Counted from the stretch's first letter, positions 1-10,308 are shown. The stretch is DNA of 24,429 bases from Temnopleurus reevesii (GCA_036244855.1 BQKZ01004861.1:19565-43993); one strand, 5' to 3'. The notes: a model not told the origin generated them from the sequence alone. Numbers and translations are program-made.

Positions 1-670
1 ATGTGAGGATGAACTGATTAGATTTTGGGTTCAATGGGTCAAAGGTCACAAGGCCCCAAACCTTGTAAAAAAATCACCCAAAATAGCTTGTTACCGCAAT
101 AAGTTAAGAACTGCCTGACGGATTTTTGACCAAACTTGGCTCAAGTATGTATAAGCATGTGAGAATGAACTGATTAGATTTTGGGTTTGATGGGTCAAAG
201 GGCAAAGGTCACAGAGCAAGAAAAGCTGTCAAAAATCACCCAAAATAGCTTGTTACCGCAATAAGTTCAGAACTGCTATAGAGATTTTGACCAAACTTGG
301 CTCAACTATGTATTTAAGCATGTGAGAATGAACTGATTAGATTTTGGGTTCAATGGGTCAAAGGTCAAAGGTCACAGGGTAAAAAAACCTGTCAAAAATC
401 ACCCAAAATAGCTTGTTACCGCAATACGTTCAGAACTGCTGTACAGATTTTGACCAAACTTGGCTCAAGTATGTATAATCAGTGGGTCAAAGGTCAAAGG
501 TCACCGGACAGAAAGCCCCGATGAAGCTCATTATTGTTATATCTTGTAACATAAAAATTGAACTAATTTCTTTCAAACTTACAGTGTGTAGCTCAATTAT
601 GTATAAGCATGTGAGGAAGAACTGATGAGATTTGGGGTTCACAGGGTCAAAGGTCGCAGTGCCCATAATT
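1..670. repeat. Minisatellite of about 156-163-bp units with AGGTCA repeats
   Basis: Three good copies (motif GAACTGATTAGATTTTGGGT at 11, 167 and about 330) are followed by truncated and diverged copies near 480-520 and 595-665. Each carries TAGCTTGTTACCGCAATA, or lost it by deletion. Each has two or three direct AGGTCA-like hexamers one base apart, e.g. 36-48, 192-211, 355-374 and 484-503. It lies in an intron of the sorting-nexin gene. Confidence 0.9.
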
Positions 671-732
671 TGTAAAATGTTTCTGATTTCTGATGACAAA
701 TAAACAAGCCGTACATATCTTTCTGATTGCGT

Positions 733-780
733 GATGGCGGAGGCATAAATTTTGACCGTGCGCGGTCGAGGATTCATCTA
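733..780. mobile_element. MITE/Helitron-like end fragment
   Basis: GGCGGAGGCATAA near 735-750 is the complement of the TATGCCTCC end seen in a small hairpin at 9911-9946. Such ends are common in marine invertebrate elements. No complete element can be outlined. Confidence 0.3.
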
Positions 781-887
781 GTTTCAATTGGAATGAATTG
801 TTTTCTTAATCATTACTCTACACATGTATATGAATTTATTTCAACAGATTCTTTTCGAGAATTGAAGACATAAAGTCTTTCTTTCAG

Positions 888-972
888 GCTGTGGAGCAAC
901 TCTGAGAGTGATTTAGTGCCCTCTCTTGGCAAAATGTTCAAAAGTGTTGGAGGGATCTGTACTATAACTTGA
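888..972 (+). pseudogene. Decayed tandem copy of SNX30-like exon a
   Basis: It has its own TTTCAG acceptor and starts with LWSNSESDL, nearly the same as the true exon. It then diverges in protein sequence (PSLGKMFKSVGG), hits TGA at 970-972 and has no donor where the true exon has GTAAGT. The flanking intron is also duplicated: TTTCAATT.GAAT and TT.AACAGATT match in both. The unit is therefore about 190-200 bp covering roughly 783-990 and 993-1170. It is probably a dead exon; use of its acceptor would truncate the protein. Confidence 0.8.
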
Positions 973-1079
973 TGAATTATACCCATTGTAGATTTCAATT
1001 AGAATTAACTTTTAAATCATTGTCCTTGTGTTTTAACAGATTATGTAGGTGAATTGAAAACATACAGCCCTGCTTTCAG

Positions 1080-1170
1080 ACTTTGGAGCAACTCCGAGAG
1101 TGATCTGGTAGCACCTCTCGGCAAAATGGCCGACTGTGTTGAGATCTGTACAAAGTCAATAGAGGACCAA
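1080..1170 (+). CDS. SNX30: SNX30-like exon a (BAR domain start)
   Basis: The exon begins after a TTTCAG acceptor and ends before GTAAGT. One leading base completes a codon from an upstream exon outside the window, followed by 30 codons starting LWSNSESDLVAPLGK and ending SIEDQ. It corresponds to the first BAR-domain helix region of SNX7/30. A decayed copy of this exon lies about 190 bp upstream. Confidence 0.85.
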
Positions 1171-4100
1171 GTAAGTTCAAAAGCATGACTCTGGGCTTGT
1201 GCGGCTTTCCAAAACGAAAGTAAGCCTATGTTTATAAATAATTTTGTGTTGAACTGAGTCTTTCAAAGAATTTCCAATGCCAAAGCAGCCAAACAAGAGA
1301 GACAAATAATCTGAAAATAGTATTATGTAATAAGATTTTCCATCTTGTTACCTTGCATATATTTTATAGATTTCATATCTTTTGTTAATTTCTGTGAAAA
1401 AATAATGTAATGTTTCAAGTACTTTGTTTCTTATTGAGAAAGCTATATTATTAGCTAGGGCACACTACCTAGTTATATTGCCTATTTTCTATTTGACAAT
1501 GTAGTATATGTGTCACTGCTTATATATTGTTTGTGATATCTTGTTCTTATAATTTTCTATTTGTGATTTATAGTCGTATAATTATACTTCATTCATTGAC
1601 AGAATACATCTCAAGAAACAGAGTTCTTGCCTCTAGTCAAGGAGTACAGTCTCTACACAGATTCAATCAAGGTGAGTTATTATCAAATACATTTCCTATT
1701 TCTTTTGTTATTTCTTCCTTTTCATCTTCAATCTAGTAGTGAGTCATCTTATGTATGCTATTTACCTAATTTGATGTTATGGACTAAATGAGATGTAGAT
1801 ACCTTAGTTCATCAATTTTACTCTGTGCTTGGGTATTTCCAGGGTCTGCTTAAAGAAGGCTGGCAAAAGGGTTTTTCCCACACCTTCATGCTGGTCCCAT
1901 TTTGAGTGTGATTTCTACACAGGCTGCGCGCATAATACACTTGAGTACGTTAGTGACGTCATTAAAATACATGTAGTTTTGTGGCGAGGAGAGCATTTTA
2001 GGGCATTTTTTCCAAACTTCATTACTCTTTTAGGTAATGATATAACATTCTACAGTTATTCAGTTTTGTTAAATAGCCTCTCATCTCACCATAGATATAA
2101 AATTGGTCATATTTCCATTTTCCCAATAAATGTCTGCTTTAATGTTGTTAAAAAATCAATTCAATTCAATTCAGGTTTATCAGTAAAATACATGAAAATA
2201 AAAAAAATAAAAGCCAGAGAACTAATGGTATTTTGTTTACAAACACAAAATTGGGAGATAATAAAAGTCAATTACAACATCACAAGAAGCTTATCAATTT
2301 AAGTAAGTTTCACAATTTTATCATCGTAATCTTTTCAGACTGTACTCAAGAAGCGAGATCAATTCCAGATGGAGCACGAGTTAGCCGTTGAGGAGCTGAA
2401 TAAGAAGAAAAATGAGAGAGAGCAGGTATGACATAATCCACAATAGTTTGGTTTATTTGTTTAGTTGTATTTGTGAATTAATTGTGCCAGGGCGGTTTGG
2501 TAGTCACATTTGGGTTGGTTTTAAGTTTTTTTAAGTTTCATATTCACCCATCCTGTATCATGGGCAGTATAGTCTTCTCTCCCTGACAGTAAAATATTTA
2601 AGTATTCAGTGAGTTGTCAAGATTTATAGGTCATCCGGAGATGAATGGAAGCCCAATCAAAGCCTAGCCATGTTTGATCATGAAAGAACAAAAAATATCT
2701 TATTTATATAAAACAAAAATAGGTTTGTAAAAAAATTTAAACAGATACTTGGATGAAGACTGAGATTGGAATTAACTACATGGTTACTTGGATAGATGAG
2801 TTCCAAACAGCGTATCGTCGGTGGGGTGATAAACCTTGGTATCTAAAAAATGAGAAATGTACAGAAGAGCCCTAAAACATGGCTGCCTCAACACTATAGT
2901 GAATGGGACAAAGTACTATGTACTGTGTCACAGACACTCAGTCTCTTCAAATTAAAGCCTGAAATTTGCACAGGAGCCATGGTACATGTACAAGATTATT
3001 AAAAAAGCAATTTTCACAAAAGTGAATTACAAGGTTTTATCAACCCACCAACGATATACATTTATGTCTATGCTAGTATAATCAACAATTTAGGAGAAAA
3101 TAACATCCATCAATTTCCTCCCAACGTGTCTGTACTTTCAGTTCTAATTGAAAGTAGGCACTGTATCATAGAATTATTGTCAGTATTTTTTCTAGTAAGA
3201 ATACTGATTAATTGAATTAATTATATTATGAAATGTCTGTTTGATTCTTTTATTTATTTTGTGTTGAATCAAAATCATTTATTGTTTTAACACATCTGTT
3301 ACGTTTAAGTATAGGCTTTGTTATGATGTGCTCATGATTTTTTTTTTTGTGGGATACATGGTTGTTCGAAAATTTGTTTCCATGATGGGATATTGGTACA
3401 TGCTATCTTTGGGTTAAGCTTAAACCATTGGACCATGTTTGTGTTCATTAACACTTATTTATCCATCTAGAATTGTTTCGAGCAATCACATTTTATTCAC
3501 GCAGAGTGTTTAGAACTATTCATACAAGATTGAACCATTGATACCATTGGAAAATGCATATATTCAGTAACGTAGACTTATCCATCTAGGTATTCGGAGG
3601 AATCATATCCCATTACACATAGTGTTTTGAACTATCAATAAAATGTCTTTTAAAAGAAAAACAAATACTAAACAAAACAATGGAATCAACATTTAAAACT
3701 TAATGACAATTAATGACAAGGATCTTATCTGTGTATTTCTGCACAAAGAGAGAGTATTCAAATTTAATGTTTGCAGAGCACACGTCTGCTGTAGAGAAAA
3801 GTGTATGGGGAAGCGTTGAAAAAATTATGACATTTCACAGTGAGTTCTTATGTGAGAAAACATTTTGAGAGTCATTTCTTATCATTCTAATATTTAACTT
3901 CATCATATTCATTATAATATTAACCCTCATTTTAAAACCGTTGCATGCTCTCAGATTCATTCTAAGCGCAGACAGCTCATTCCGAAGGTAACATTTTCAT
4001 CCCACCAACAGTCTACGTTTGTCAAAACTGTTCTTCGCTTTGCAGCTTACTTTGTTATATATGCCATTTTTATTTTGCTAAGCAGCTTTTAAACGTATGA

Positions 4101-7100
4101 ATCCATAATTGTTCAAATGTTATTCAAATCTATGGTCGGTAATGTTTATTTTATTTTTTGTCTTTGATGGACTCGAGTGTTTTTCTTACCTTTCATTTGA
4201 ATCCTTGAACGGTAAAGCCACCTACATTTCATGGCATTCTTTCCTGGGTCTATTATGCATCATTGTTTTATGATTTTTCTGTCATTATCTGTCTTCTCAT
4301 GAACTTGTCATGCATGCTTATTTTACCTGAGTCTTATCATAGCTACTGCTTTTCATCATTCAAATCATACATTGCCTTTCATTTCCTAGAATTTCCCAGA
4401 AATTGGCATTATCTGTCTTTATCTATCGTGCTGCTTGCACTATTATTTCAGTAACGTCTTGCTGTATCATTTCTGCTTTTCGTCCTTAAAAAATGATTCT
4501 ACTTTTCATTCCTAGAATCTCCTTGAAATTGTGCCCTATCTTCCTCACTTTGACATCCTTTACTGCTTTGCTTCATTTTATTACATCATTCATGATCACC
4601 ATTCACGAGCCTTATTCATGTGCTCCTGATCATCAGACTCTACTTCCTTAGCCCATTTGCTACTGAAATATGTGATTTAAATATTAGTAAAATGGTTACT
4701 TCATATTGAAAAATAGCTACTTCTTATTGAAAAATAGCTACCCAGAGTCAATGTACAGATACCTCCTTCAGAAAATATTTGATTGTAATTCATTCTGCTT
4801 CCATGATGCATGTACAGATATCTTAGACAGAACTACACGGCATTCCTGTTGCATCAATAAAATGACTGTGATCATGATCATCATAATCATTCTTTGTCTC
4901 ATATTCATTCTATCAAACACTTTGCAGTTTAGGGGTGTTGCAAGAAAGCTGTGATCATCTGGAATTCAGGTGGAACATTCTTATTGGCCCACAGCATATG
5001 TTTTGCAAAGATGCTCTTGTAATAATACTTCAGATTAGGTAATGCCTACCAGCTGAAATCTTCTGTCAATTGCAAAATTCTTGCAGCACCTTTTTAGAGA
5101 GTTGCTAGAAATTTGCCAGTTGCAGTTGATCGGCTTGCCACAATCAAAATCGTTGTTATATCTGCATCTTTTTAAAAGTGCAGATTGTGCTCTAAGGCAC
5201 AATTGAATTTGCAACTGATTTGCAACTGATTAGCAGTTTATTTTTCGATTGATCACAACTTTCTTGCAACATCACTTAGTTTTTTTCATCTGATCACTCC
5301 TCATCATTATCTAGTATTTCAACCAATGTTCTCTAAAGTTCCCTCACTGCAAGAACCAGAGTGTTTATTTCAACACCAACTACTATTCATATCGTGTAAC
5401 ACCGTGAAGTGTTTGAAAAAGCACCATTGCTGAATTCAAATGATTCATGTGGTGTTTATTAGATTATAGTTTGGTGTTATGGTAAACAAATTTCATTATG
5501 TCTTGGATTTAGATCACAATATATAGCTGGTGTCAGTGTGAGCAGAAGGTACAAGGAAATTTGACAAAGCAAGCAACTCTCATTCAAGCATTCATGATTA
5601 CTAGGTGTGCACATAAGTAATGCCCTTCCCTCTTAATTCCAGGGATAATTGTTGAACATATGTCATATCTCTTCATTGAATAAACAGGGAATTTGCATAT
5701 TTTTTAGGGTAATGTGCTATTGTGAAGGTCTGAATGTGAGTTGTATACTTTGTCAGATTAATTTGTAACTTTTGCTCACAGTGGCCCGTATTCTGATGGC
5801 AGGTTTAACTTAAACTAGAGTTTAAATCTGTGGTTTAAGTATGGGTGGCCCAAAGTGCCAAAACTTTATTTAAACTGAATAATTATTATGTTAACTGCTC
5901 ACTTTTCCCATGCTCTAATAATTATTTAAGTTTTTATTCTAAGACAGTTTTTAATACTATGAGTGCCAAATGAGCTGGTAAATTAAACACCGATTGTTAC
6001 AGATTCAAGCCTCTTTTGGCTTACCATACTTAAACCACAGATTTAAACTCTAGTTTAAGTTAAACCTTCTATCAGAATACGGGCCAGTGAGTTAATCTAA
6101 CACTTTCTTATGGTGCACATCATGAGCAAGGAGTTGACGTTGGATCATCACTCTGGTTTTTGCAGGGTTCTAACTCTACACCAATCAGTTGCATGACATA
6201 ATCCAATCCTTCATTCCTCCCTCTCCCACCTCTATCTGTACATGTCTCGTCTGCATGTCGATCGGTGCAGGTGAAAATTTCCGACCAGAACTACTCGTTT
6301 GGTGCGTTCATGGGCAAAGACCCGGCCGAAGTGAAAGAGGCAAAGAGTGGAAAGATAGTCACACAAATAGAGCAGGTAGATATATATGAGTTAGTTTGTA
6401 GGCCATTAGCATAGCTGCCAACTATTACTAATTTTTTTGTAATCATTACTAATTTGAGCCTCAGATTTGTCAAGTTTTGTGTAAAACCCAATAAAGTTTT
6501 ATTTGTTCAACATAATTACCATTCATTTCAATGTAAAACATGTGAAAATTACTAATTTGTAGCGCGATTATTACTAAAAAAATCTCCAGTGACCCATGTT
6601 GGCAGCTATGCATTACTTATAGGATAGCATACTCTACATGAAATTTAATGATGTGGTGTTGGTTTTTTATTCATTTAGAGTGGTAGTATTTCAGACTAAC
6701 TTTTCATGAGTGTACTGTTTAAATCCACTAACTCTTTAAAGTTGCTATTAGCTGAGAGTGGAAGTGGGACAGATGCATGGGTATGCATTGTGTGGCGTTC
6801 TGTCCGGAGTGGTATTGAGTATTTCAGACTGACTTTACATTACATTTTCATGATTGTTCTGTTTCAATCAACTAATTCTTTAGCTAAAAAATGGAAATAG
6901 GGCAGATGTGGGAATATGCATTAGTGGTAGTATTCCAGGTTTACTTTTCATCATATTCCCATGACTGTTCTGTTTTAATCCACTATAGATACTCTAGAAG
7001 ATAACAATGAGCTAAAAATTGGAGAAAACTGAATTAGTTACTGCCCACCAATAGTGGAACTCGTTTTAGTTCATTTATTTGGCCATTCATTAGTGGTTGA

Positions 7101-10100
7101 GGTGTTTCAAACTAACTTTATATAATTGTACTGTTTTATACACTAATCAGTTTATATTTTTGAGCATTTATCTTCTCAAATGATGATGATAATGCCTTTG
7201 GTATTGCCTGCCTGTCTATAATGCTCCTCATTTTCAGCTCTATTTGGGTTTTTTTTTGGGGGGTGGTTATAAAGTGCCCAATAAATATTGCTCAATTTCA
7301 AAAAGAATCTTGAAAGAAAAAGTATCATTCTAAAGTAGAATACCATGCTATGAATATCTTCATTCCAAAATCACTTCTGCTTCTGAATATCCTGAATATT
7401 TTTAAGTGTTTTTTTTTAATTACACCCATGTATTATTATTTTTTTCACCTATAGTCCTATGTAAGAAAGGCATGCTCACTCTCAATATCCATTACTATAT
7501 CTCCTTTCTAACAATGATATTCTATGCATCTAATAACTTTCCAAATCATTTACTCATTCTAGTATGCTCCATGCATCTAAAAAAAAAAACATGGCTCCAA
7601 TTTTGAAACTTCGTGTTTTTCAATGATGATGAGAATGCTTTGAGAGAAGGAACAGGATTTAGTAATTATTGTTGCAAATCATGCAAGTATATCTAAGAAT
7701 ATTCCAGAATGATTTCTAAATGATATCTTTGTTTACTATATTACCTCAAATCAGAACGACCAATGGAAGTGATAAATGATAGCATTAGCCCATTGGATTT
7801 GAAATTTGATATATTCTTAGTCTTATGGGGATGGGGAACTGATATTAATTTATACTTTTGTATTAGCATTGAATAAAATATATAAGCACAGATAAACAAT
7901 ATCAATCCAAATCTTCATAACGATGATGTAGAATTAAGCAGCAAATTGTTCATTGATGCTTGTTGAAGAATTGCAATATGCCCAAATGTGACTGTAGCCA
8001 CACAGGCCATCAAATGCCTATTGCATGAAATTTGTGACTTTGTGAATTTGTGACTTTGGTATTCTATTCAGTAGATAGTTCCTTCAAACTTATACGAAAT
8101 ATATATTTCTGTTTCCTTTGTCGGATCTTGGAGATTTCCTTTGTAGAGCGATACGTCACAAAAATTGATTTTGCAAGTGCATATTTACAAAAACTTTTAA
8201 AAAGTCTTTTCTTCTTGCTTCAGGCTTTTGTCCCTTTTGAGAAGATGTTTATGCAACATTAATTCTGATTGGCTAATGAATGCAATGAATGATACAATGT
8301 AAGTTTCTCAAAACATACCTGCGAGCTATTATCACAAGCTTTCATACAAAATTACAATTTATTTATCTGGGAATGTTGCAACAAACTGCCAAGGATCGAT
8401 TCTGACACGTCCAAATCATTGTTGCATTTAAGGGCGGATTGTGAACATATGAAAAGGCATATATATCTGAATTTGTAACTCATTTGCAGTTGATTTTAAA
8501 TTCATTGCATTTTTGCAACACAACATTTTTGTGATTGAAGGTTTGCTTTGAGAAATGCATAGATTACTGTATAGCTTTGTGTTTAGATGAGTTATGCCCC
8601 TTTTGCAATTACTGTTTTATATATGGTTATCTATCAGTGCACACCTTCTTCTTTTGCTTCTCTTCCTCCCCTTATTCTTCTCTATCTCCTCCCCTCCTCT
8701 CTCTTTTCCCCCTTTCTCCCTTTTCCCCCTTTCTACCCTGCCCTCATTTATCTCCTTATCACCCGATTACCAGATATATGTTTCACTTTTTTTCTGGTAT
8801 ATTTGTATAATTTGATGCATTTTCAATATTCATTTTACATTTTTGTCACTAGACTAGAAAAAAATGCAGATGTATTATTTACAGAGGATATAGTTCAAGT
8901 GTACTGTGATAAATACCTTGAAGCCTCACATTACTGGAAAACAATTTATTTTGATTTTTAGCTTTATGCATATTATAGAAAATATCATTCAGATAGGATA
9001 TTGTACCATCACTTCAAAGATACTCTAGTACAATGAATTATGCAAAGAATGATTCTATAATTAACAATTTCATCCTTTTCAAATTATCTTTATTTCTTAG
9101 CTTCAGAAGGAGGTGGAGATGTTTTCGGACAAAGCAGAGTGTGCTAACGCTGATCTGAAAGCCGACATGGAGAGATGGCATCATAATAGGAGAAAAGATA
9201 TGAAAGAGATGCTTAGTGGGATGGCATATCAACAGATCATGTGCTACACTGGGGTGAGTGAATAGTAGATATAGTAGATATTATACCATGATAGAAGAAA
9301 GAGTGGGATGGCATATCAACAGATCATGTGCTACACAGGGGTGAGTCAATAGTTGATATTATACCATGATAGGGAAAGGGAAAAGCAGAGTGTGCTAACG
9401 CTGATCTGAAAGCCGACATGGAGAGATGGCATCATAATAGGAGAAAAGATATGAAAGAAATGCTGAGCGGAATGGCATATCAACAGATCATGTGCTACAC
9501 TGGGGTGAGTAAATAGTAGATATTATCTGGAGATCACGTGCTGCACTGAGCGGATGAGGAAATAGTTTTTATTAGGAGAAAATAGAAAAAGATTTTCTCA
9601 TTAATGGTAGGCCTGAACGAAGGTAATGTGCTACACTGAGATGAAACGATATTATATATTTTAACAAGACATTGATGATTGTTTGGATAGCATTTCAATA
9701 ATTTTGTTTGACAATACCTGGAACAAGTATTTAAAGGGAATTCGTCAATTAAACATTTTCAAGAGAGCTGCAATTTGAGGGGAAAATGTTATGAAGATGC
9801 ATTGTTCTTTCATACATTTTGATTTATCATTCTTCTTTGTTACATGAACTGTTTCATGGTATTATTTGTAATTTTCTTAATTGACTAGAACATGTTTATG
9901 ATTATGTTTTTATGCCTCCACCATTGTAAGGTGGTGTCGTAGGCATTATTTATTTTTGTAATATGGGAATATATGAAATCTCTCATCAACACACTCGACC
10001 CCTCCCACAGAGGCTGAAACCATTATCTCTCAATACTATTCATTTGTTCTATTTCGATGCAGATCCTTCAAGCCTGGGAAGATGTGATCAACGGCTTACG

Positions 10101-10308
10101 AGATGAGGCGGGATTCCTTCACGGTGAAGACCCTTCCCCCATGCACAGCACGACAGACCCCTCCCTCACCGCAGCTATATCTTCGCCCCTCCCCACACCC
10201 CTGATGGGGGAGAAGGTAGAGGCCAGTAAAACCAAATCGATGGAGTTTCCGGATATTAATAATGGACTTACAGATGAGGATGAGGAGGAGGAAATAAATG
10301 CTTCATAA
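1080..10308 (+). CDS. SNX30: Sorting nexin 7/30-like gene (SNX-BAR), 3' part, six exons
   Basis: The exons are 1080-1170, 1603-1671, 2339-2425, 6271-6375, 9101-9253 and 10063-10308. They join in one frame through GT-AG introns to give 249 residues and a TAA stop. SNX7 and SNX30 are PX-BAR sorting nexins that bind phosphoinositides on early and recycling endosomes and form curved BAR dimers with SNX4. Only the BAR part is here; the PX domain must lie upstream. Family marks visible are the start LWSNSESDL, the motif VLKKRDQ, NADLKADMERW, and the final helix ending in LQAWEDVI, which corresponds to the YYEKCL.AWE end that I recall for human SNX30. After that helix comes a tail of about 65 residues rich in S/T/P, ending in an acidic run (DEDEEEE), longer than I recall for vertebrate SNX30. 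SNX4 was considered; the DLKADMERW block fits SNX30 better. It could be the single invertebrate co-orthologue of SNX7 and SNX30. Confidence 0.85.
1603..1671 (+). CDS. SNX30: SNX30-like exon b
   Basis: This phase-0 exon of 23 codons begins after TTGACAG and ends before GTGAGT. It encodes NTSQETEFLPLVKEYSLYTD followed by SIK. The block LP.V.EY.LY matches the family (LPVLREYILYSDSMK, as I recall for SNX30), which fixes both frame and strand. Confidence 0.85.
2339..2425 (+). CDS. SNX30: SNX30-like exon c (coiled BAR helix)
   Basis: The acceptor is CTTTTCAG and the donor GTATGA; the exon has 29 codons in phase 0. It starts TVLKKRDQFQ and ends in a charged coiled helix with KKKNEREQ. VLKKRDQ is shared with SNX30 and identifies the family. 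Confidence 0.87.
3423..3642. repeat. Degenerate two-copy tandem repeat, about 115 bp
   Basis: ACCATTGG, TTATCCATCTAG, a G-rich AATCA block and AGTGTTT.GAACTAT recur in the same order in 3423-3540 and 3541-3642. The copies are clearly related but diverged. Confidence 0.65.
3955..3987 (+). CDS. Possible 33-nt microexon (alternative)
   Basis: A 33-nt open stretch reading IHSKRRQLIPK lies between CTCTCAG and GTAACA. It is phase 0 and divisible by three, so it could be included between exons c and d without changing the frame. The basic, proline-containing peptide is loosely similar to the RPK-containing linker of vertebrate SNX30. There is no other support, and such sites arise by chance in a 3.8-kb intron. 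Confidence 0.2.
5101..5270. mobile_element. Degenerate MITE with GTTGCTAGAAA-type ends
   Basis: The left end GTTGCTAGAAA pairs with the right end TTTCTTGCAAC (10 of 11). The interior holds two copies of TTTGCAACTGATT. Related copies are seen at about 8374-8519 (shared GATTGTG, AAGGCA, AATTTG.AACT.ATTTGCA) and 18797-18960. Confidence 0.5.
5784..6084. mobile_element. MITE, 301 bp, with about 60-bp terminal inverted repeats
   Basis: The left arm GCCCGTATTCTGATGGCAGG continues with TTTAACTTAAACTAGAG and TTTAAATCTGTGGTTTAAG; the right arm is its complement, ending GAATACGGGC. CAGTG flanks both ends (5779-5783 and 6085-6089), a likely target duplication. Alternatively the ends are GGCCCG/CGGGCC with a 3-bp AGT duplication, as in some PIF/Harbinger elements. 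It carries no transposase. Confidence 0.9.
6271..6375 (+). CDS. SNX30: SNX30-like exon d (BAR linker insertion)
   Basis: This is 35 codons between GGTGCAG and GTAGAT, phase 0 at both ends. It encodes VKISDQNYSFGAFMGKDPAE, then a lysine/glutamate-rich helix ending TQIEQ. I do not recall this segment in vertebrate SNX30; its position and F.G..PAE character resemble the linker of SNX4 (FGQETPEQ). Because it is phase 0 and a multiple of three it could be skipped, so an alternatively spliced exon is possible. Confidence 0.75.
6410..6610. mobile_element. MITE with CATAGCTGCCAAC ends, copy 1
   Basis: Ends CATAGCTGCCAAC and GTTGGCAGCTATG are inverted; the inside is rich in ATTACTAATTT. Flanks CATTAG and CATTAC differ at one base, suggesting a 6-bp target duplication. 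A second copy is in the AP1M1 gene at 21416. Confidence 0.88.
6678..7152. repeat. Four-copy degenerate tandem repeat, about 115-170 bp units
   Basis: AGTGGTAGTATTTCAGACTA, then CATGA.TGT.CTGTTT.AATC.AC and a GGCAGATG..GG.ATATGCATT block repeat from 6678, 6807, 6923 and 7092. Later copies have lost parts. The repeat sits in the intron after exon d. Confidence 0.75.
8374..8519. mobile_element. Second, diverged copy of the 5101 MITE
   Basis: It starts GTTGCAACAAACTGCCA and ends TTTTTGCAAC. The interior GGATTGTG, AAGGCAT and ATTTGCAGTTGATT follow the same order as at 5101-5270. Confidence 0.4.
8645..8760. repeat. CT-rich low-complexity tract
   Basis: More than 80 percent C/T, with runs such as CCTCCCC and TTTCCCCCTTTC. 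The overlapping open frames here are products of this bias. Confidence 0.85.
9101..9253 (+). CDS. SNX30: SNX30-like exon e (core BAR signature)
   Basis: The acceptor is TTTCTTAG and the donor GTGAGT; the exon has 51 codons in phase 0. It begins LQKEVEMFSDKAECANADLK, continues with ADMERW, and ends MAYQQIMCYTG. This is the most conserved block of the family. Broken copies of this exon follow directly in the next intron. Confidence 0.92.
9290..9650 (+). repeat. Tandem broken copies of exon e
   Basis: Copy B (about 9301-9341) holds only the exon's 3' end with donor GTGAGT. Copy C (9382-9504) holds about 122 bp of the exon, from AAAGCAGAG to TACACTGGG, plus the same donor. The four substitutions I see in copy C (GAG/GAA, CTT/CTG, AGT/AGC, GGG/GGA) are all synonymous. 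More decayed tails with TGTGCTACACTG or similar lie near 9533-9560 and 9627-9645. The intron sequence TAGATATTATACCATGATAG is repeated with them. Copy C lacks a true acceptor; the nearby AAAAG would put it out of frame, so it is probably not used. Confidence 0.85.
9911..9946. repeat. Small hairpin with TATGCCTCCACC end
   Basis: ATGCCT pairs with AGGCAT and CCACC with GGTGG across a short loop. It resembles the end fragment at 733. Confidence 0.45.
10063..10308 (+). CDS. SNX30: SNX30-like last exon (BAR end and acidic tail)
   Basis: The exon begins after GATGCAG in phase 0 and reads ILQAWEDVINGLRDEAG, finishing the last BAR helix. A serine/threonine/proline-rich stretch, PDINNGLTDEDEEEE, INAS and TAA follow. 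The tail appears less conserved than the helix. The 3' part of this exon, stop included, is tandemly duplicated 201 bp downstream. Confidence 0.9.
   Translation: MLQAWEDVINGLRDEAGFLHGEDPSPMHSTTDPSLTAAISSPLPTPLMGEKVEASKTKSMEFPDINNGLTDEDEEEEINAS

Larger units (their letters stand above)
2426..6270. other. Sorting-nexin intron, 3.8 kb
   Basis: No exon beyond the weak microexon candidate at 3955. It contains the tandem repeat at 3423, diverged two-copy repeats around 4341-4590 (TTTCATT.CCTAGAATC/T) and 4690-4740 (AAAAATAGCTAC), and MITEs at 5101 and 5784. Confidence 0.7.
6376..9100. other. Sorting-nexin intron, 2.7 kb
   Basis: No coding similarity seen. It holds the MITE at 6410, the four-copy repeat at 6678, a T/G homopolymer run near 7249-7264, the diverged MITE at 8374 and a pyrimidine-rich tract. 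Confidence 0.7.

Noticed and set aside
1..670. CRISPR-like spaced repeats
   Set aside because: Units are about 160 bp and diverge throughout; there are no short repeats with unique spacers, and the sequence is animal DNA.
1829..2302. 157-codon open frame
   Set aside because: It lies in a sorting-nexin intron, ends just before a true acceptor, has biased composition and no family features.
1080..10308. Identification as SNX4
   Set aside because: The overall BAR layout and exon d recall SNX4, but VLKKRDQ, NADLKADMERW and the LQAWE ending fit SNX7/SNX30 better.
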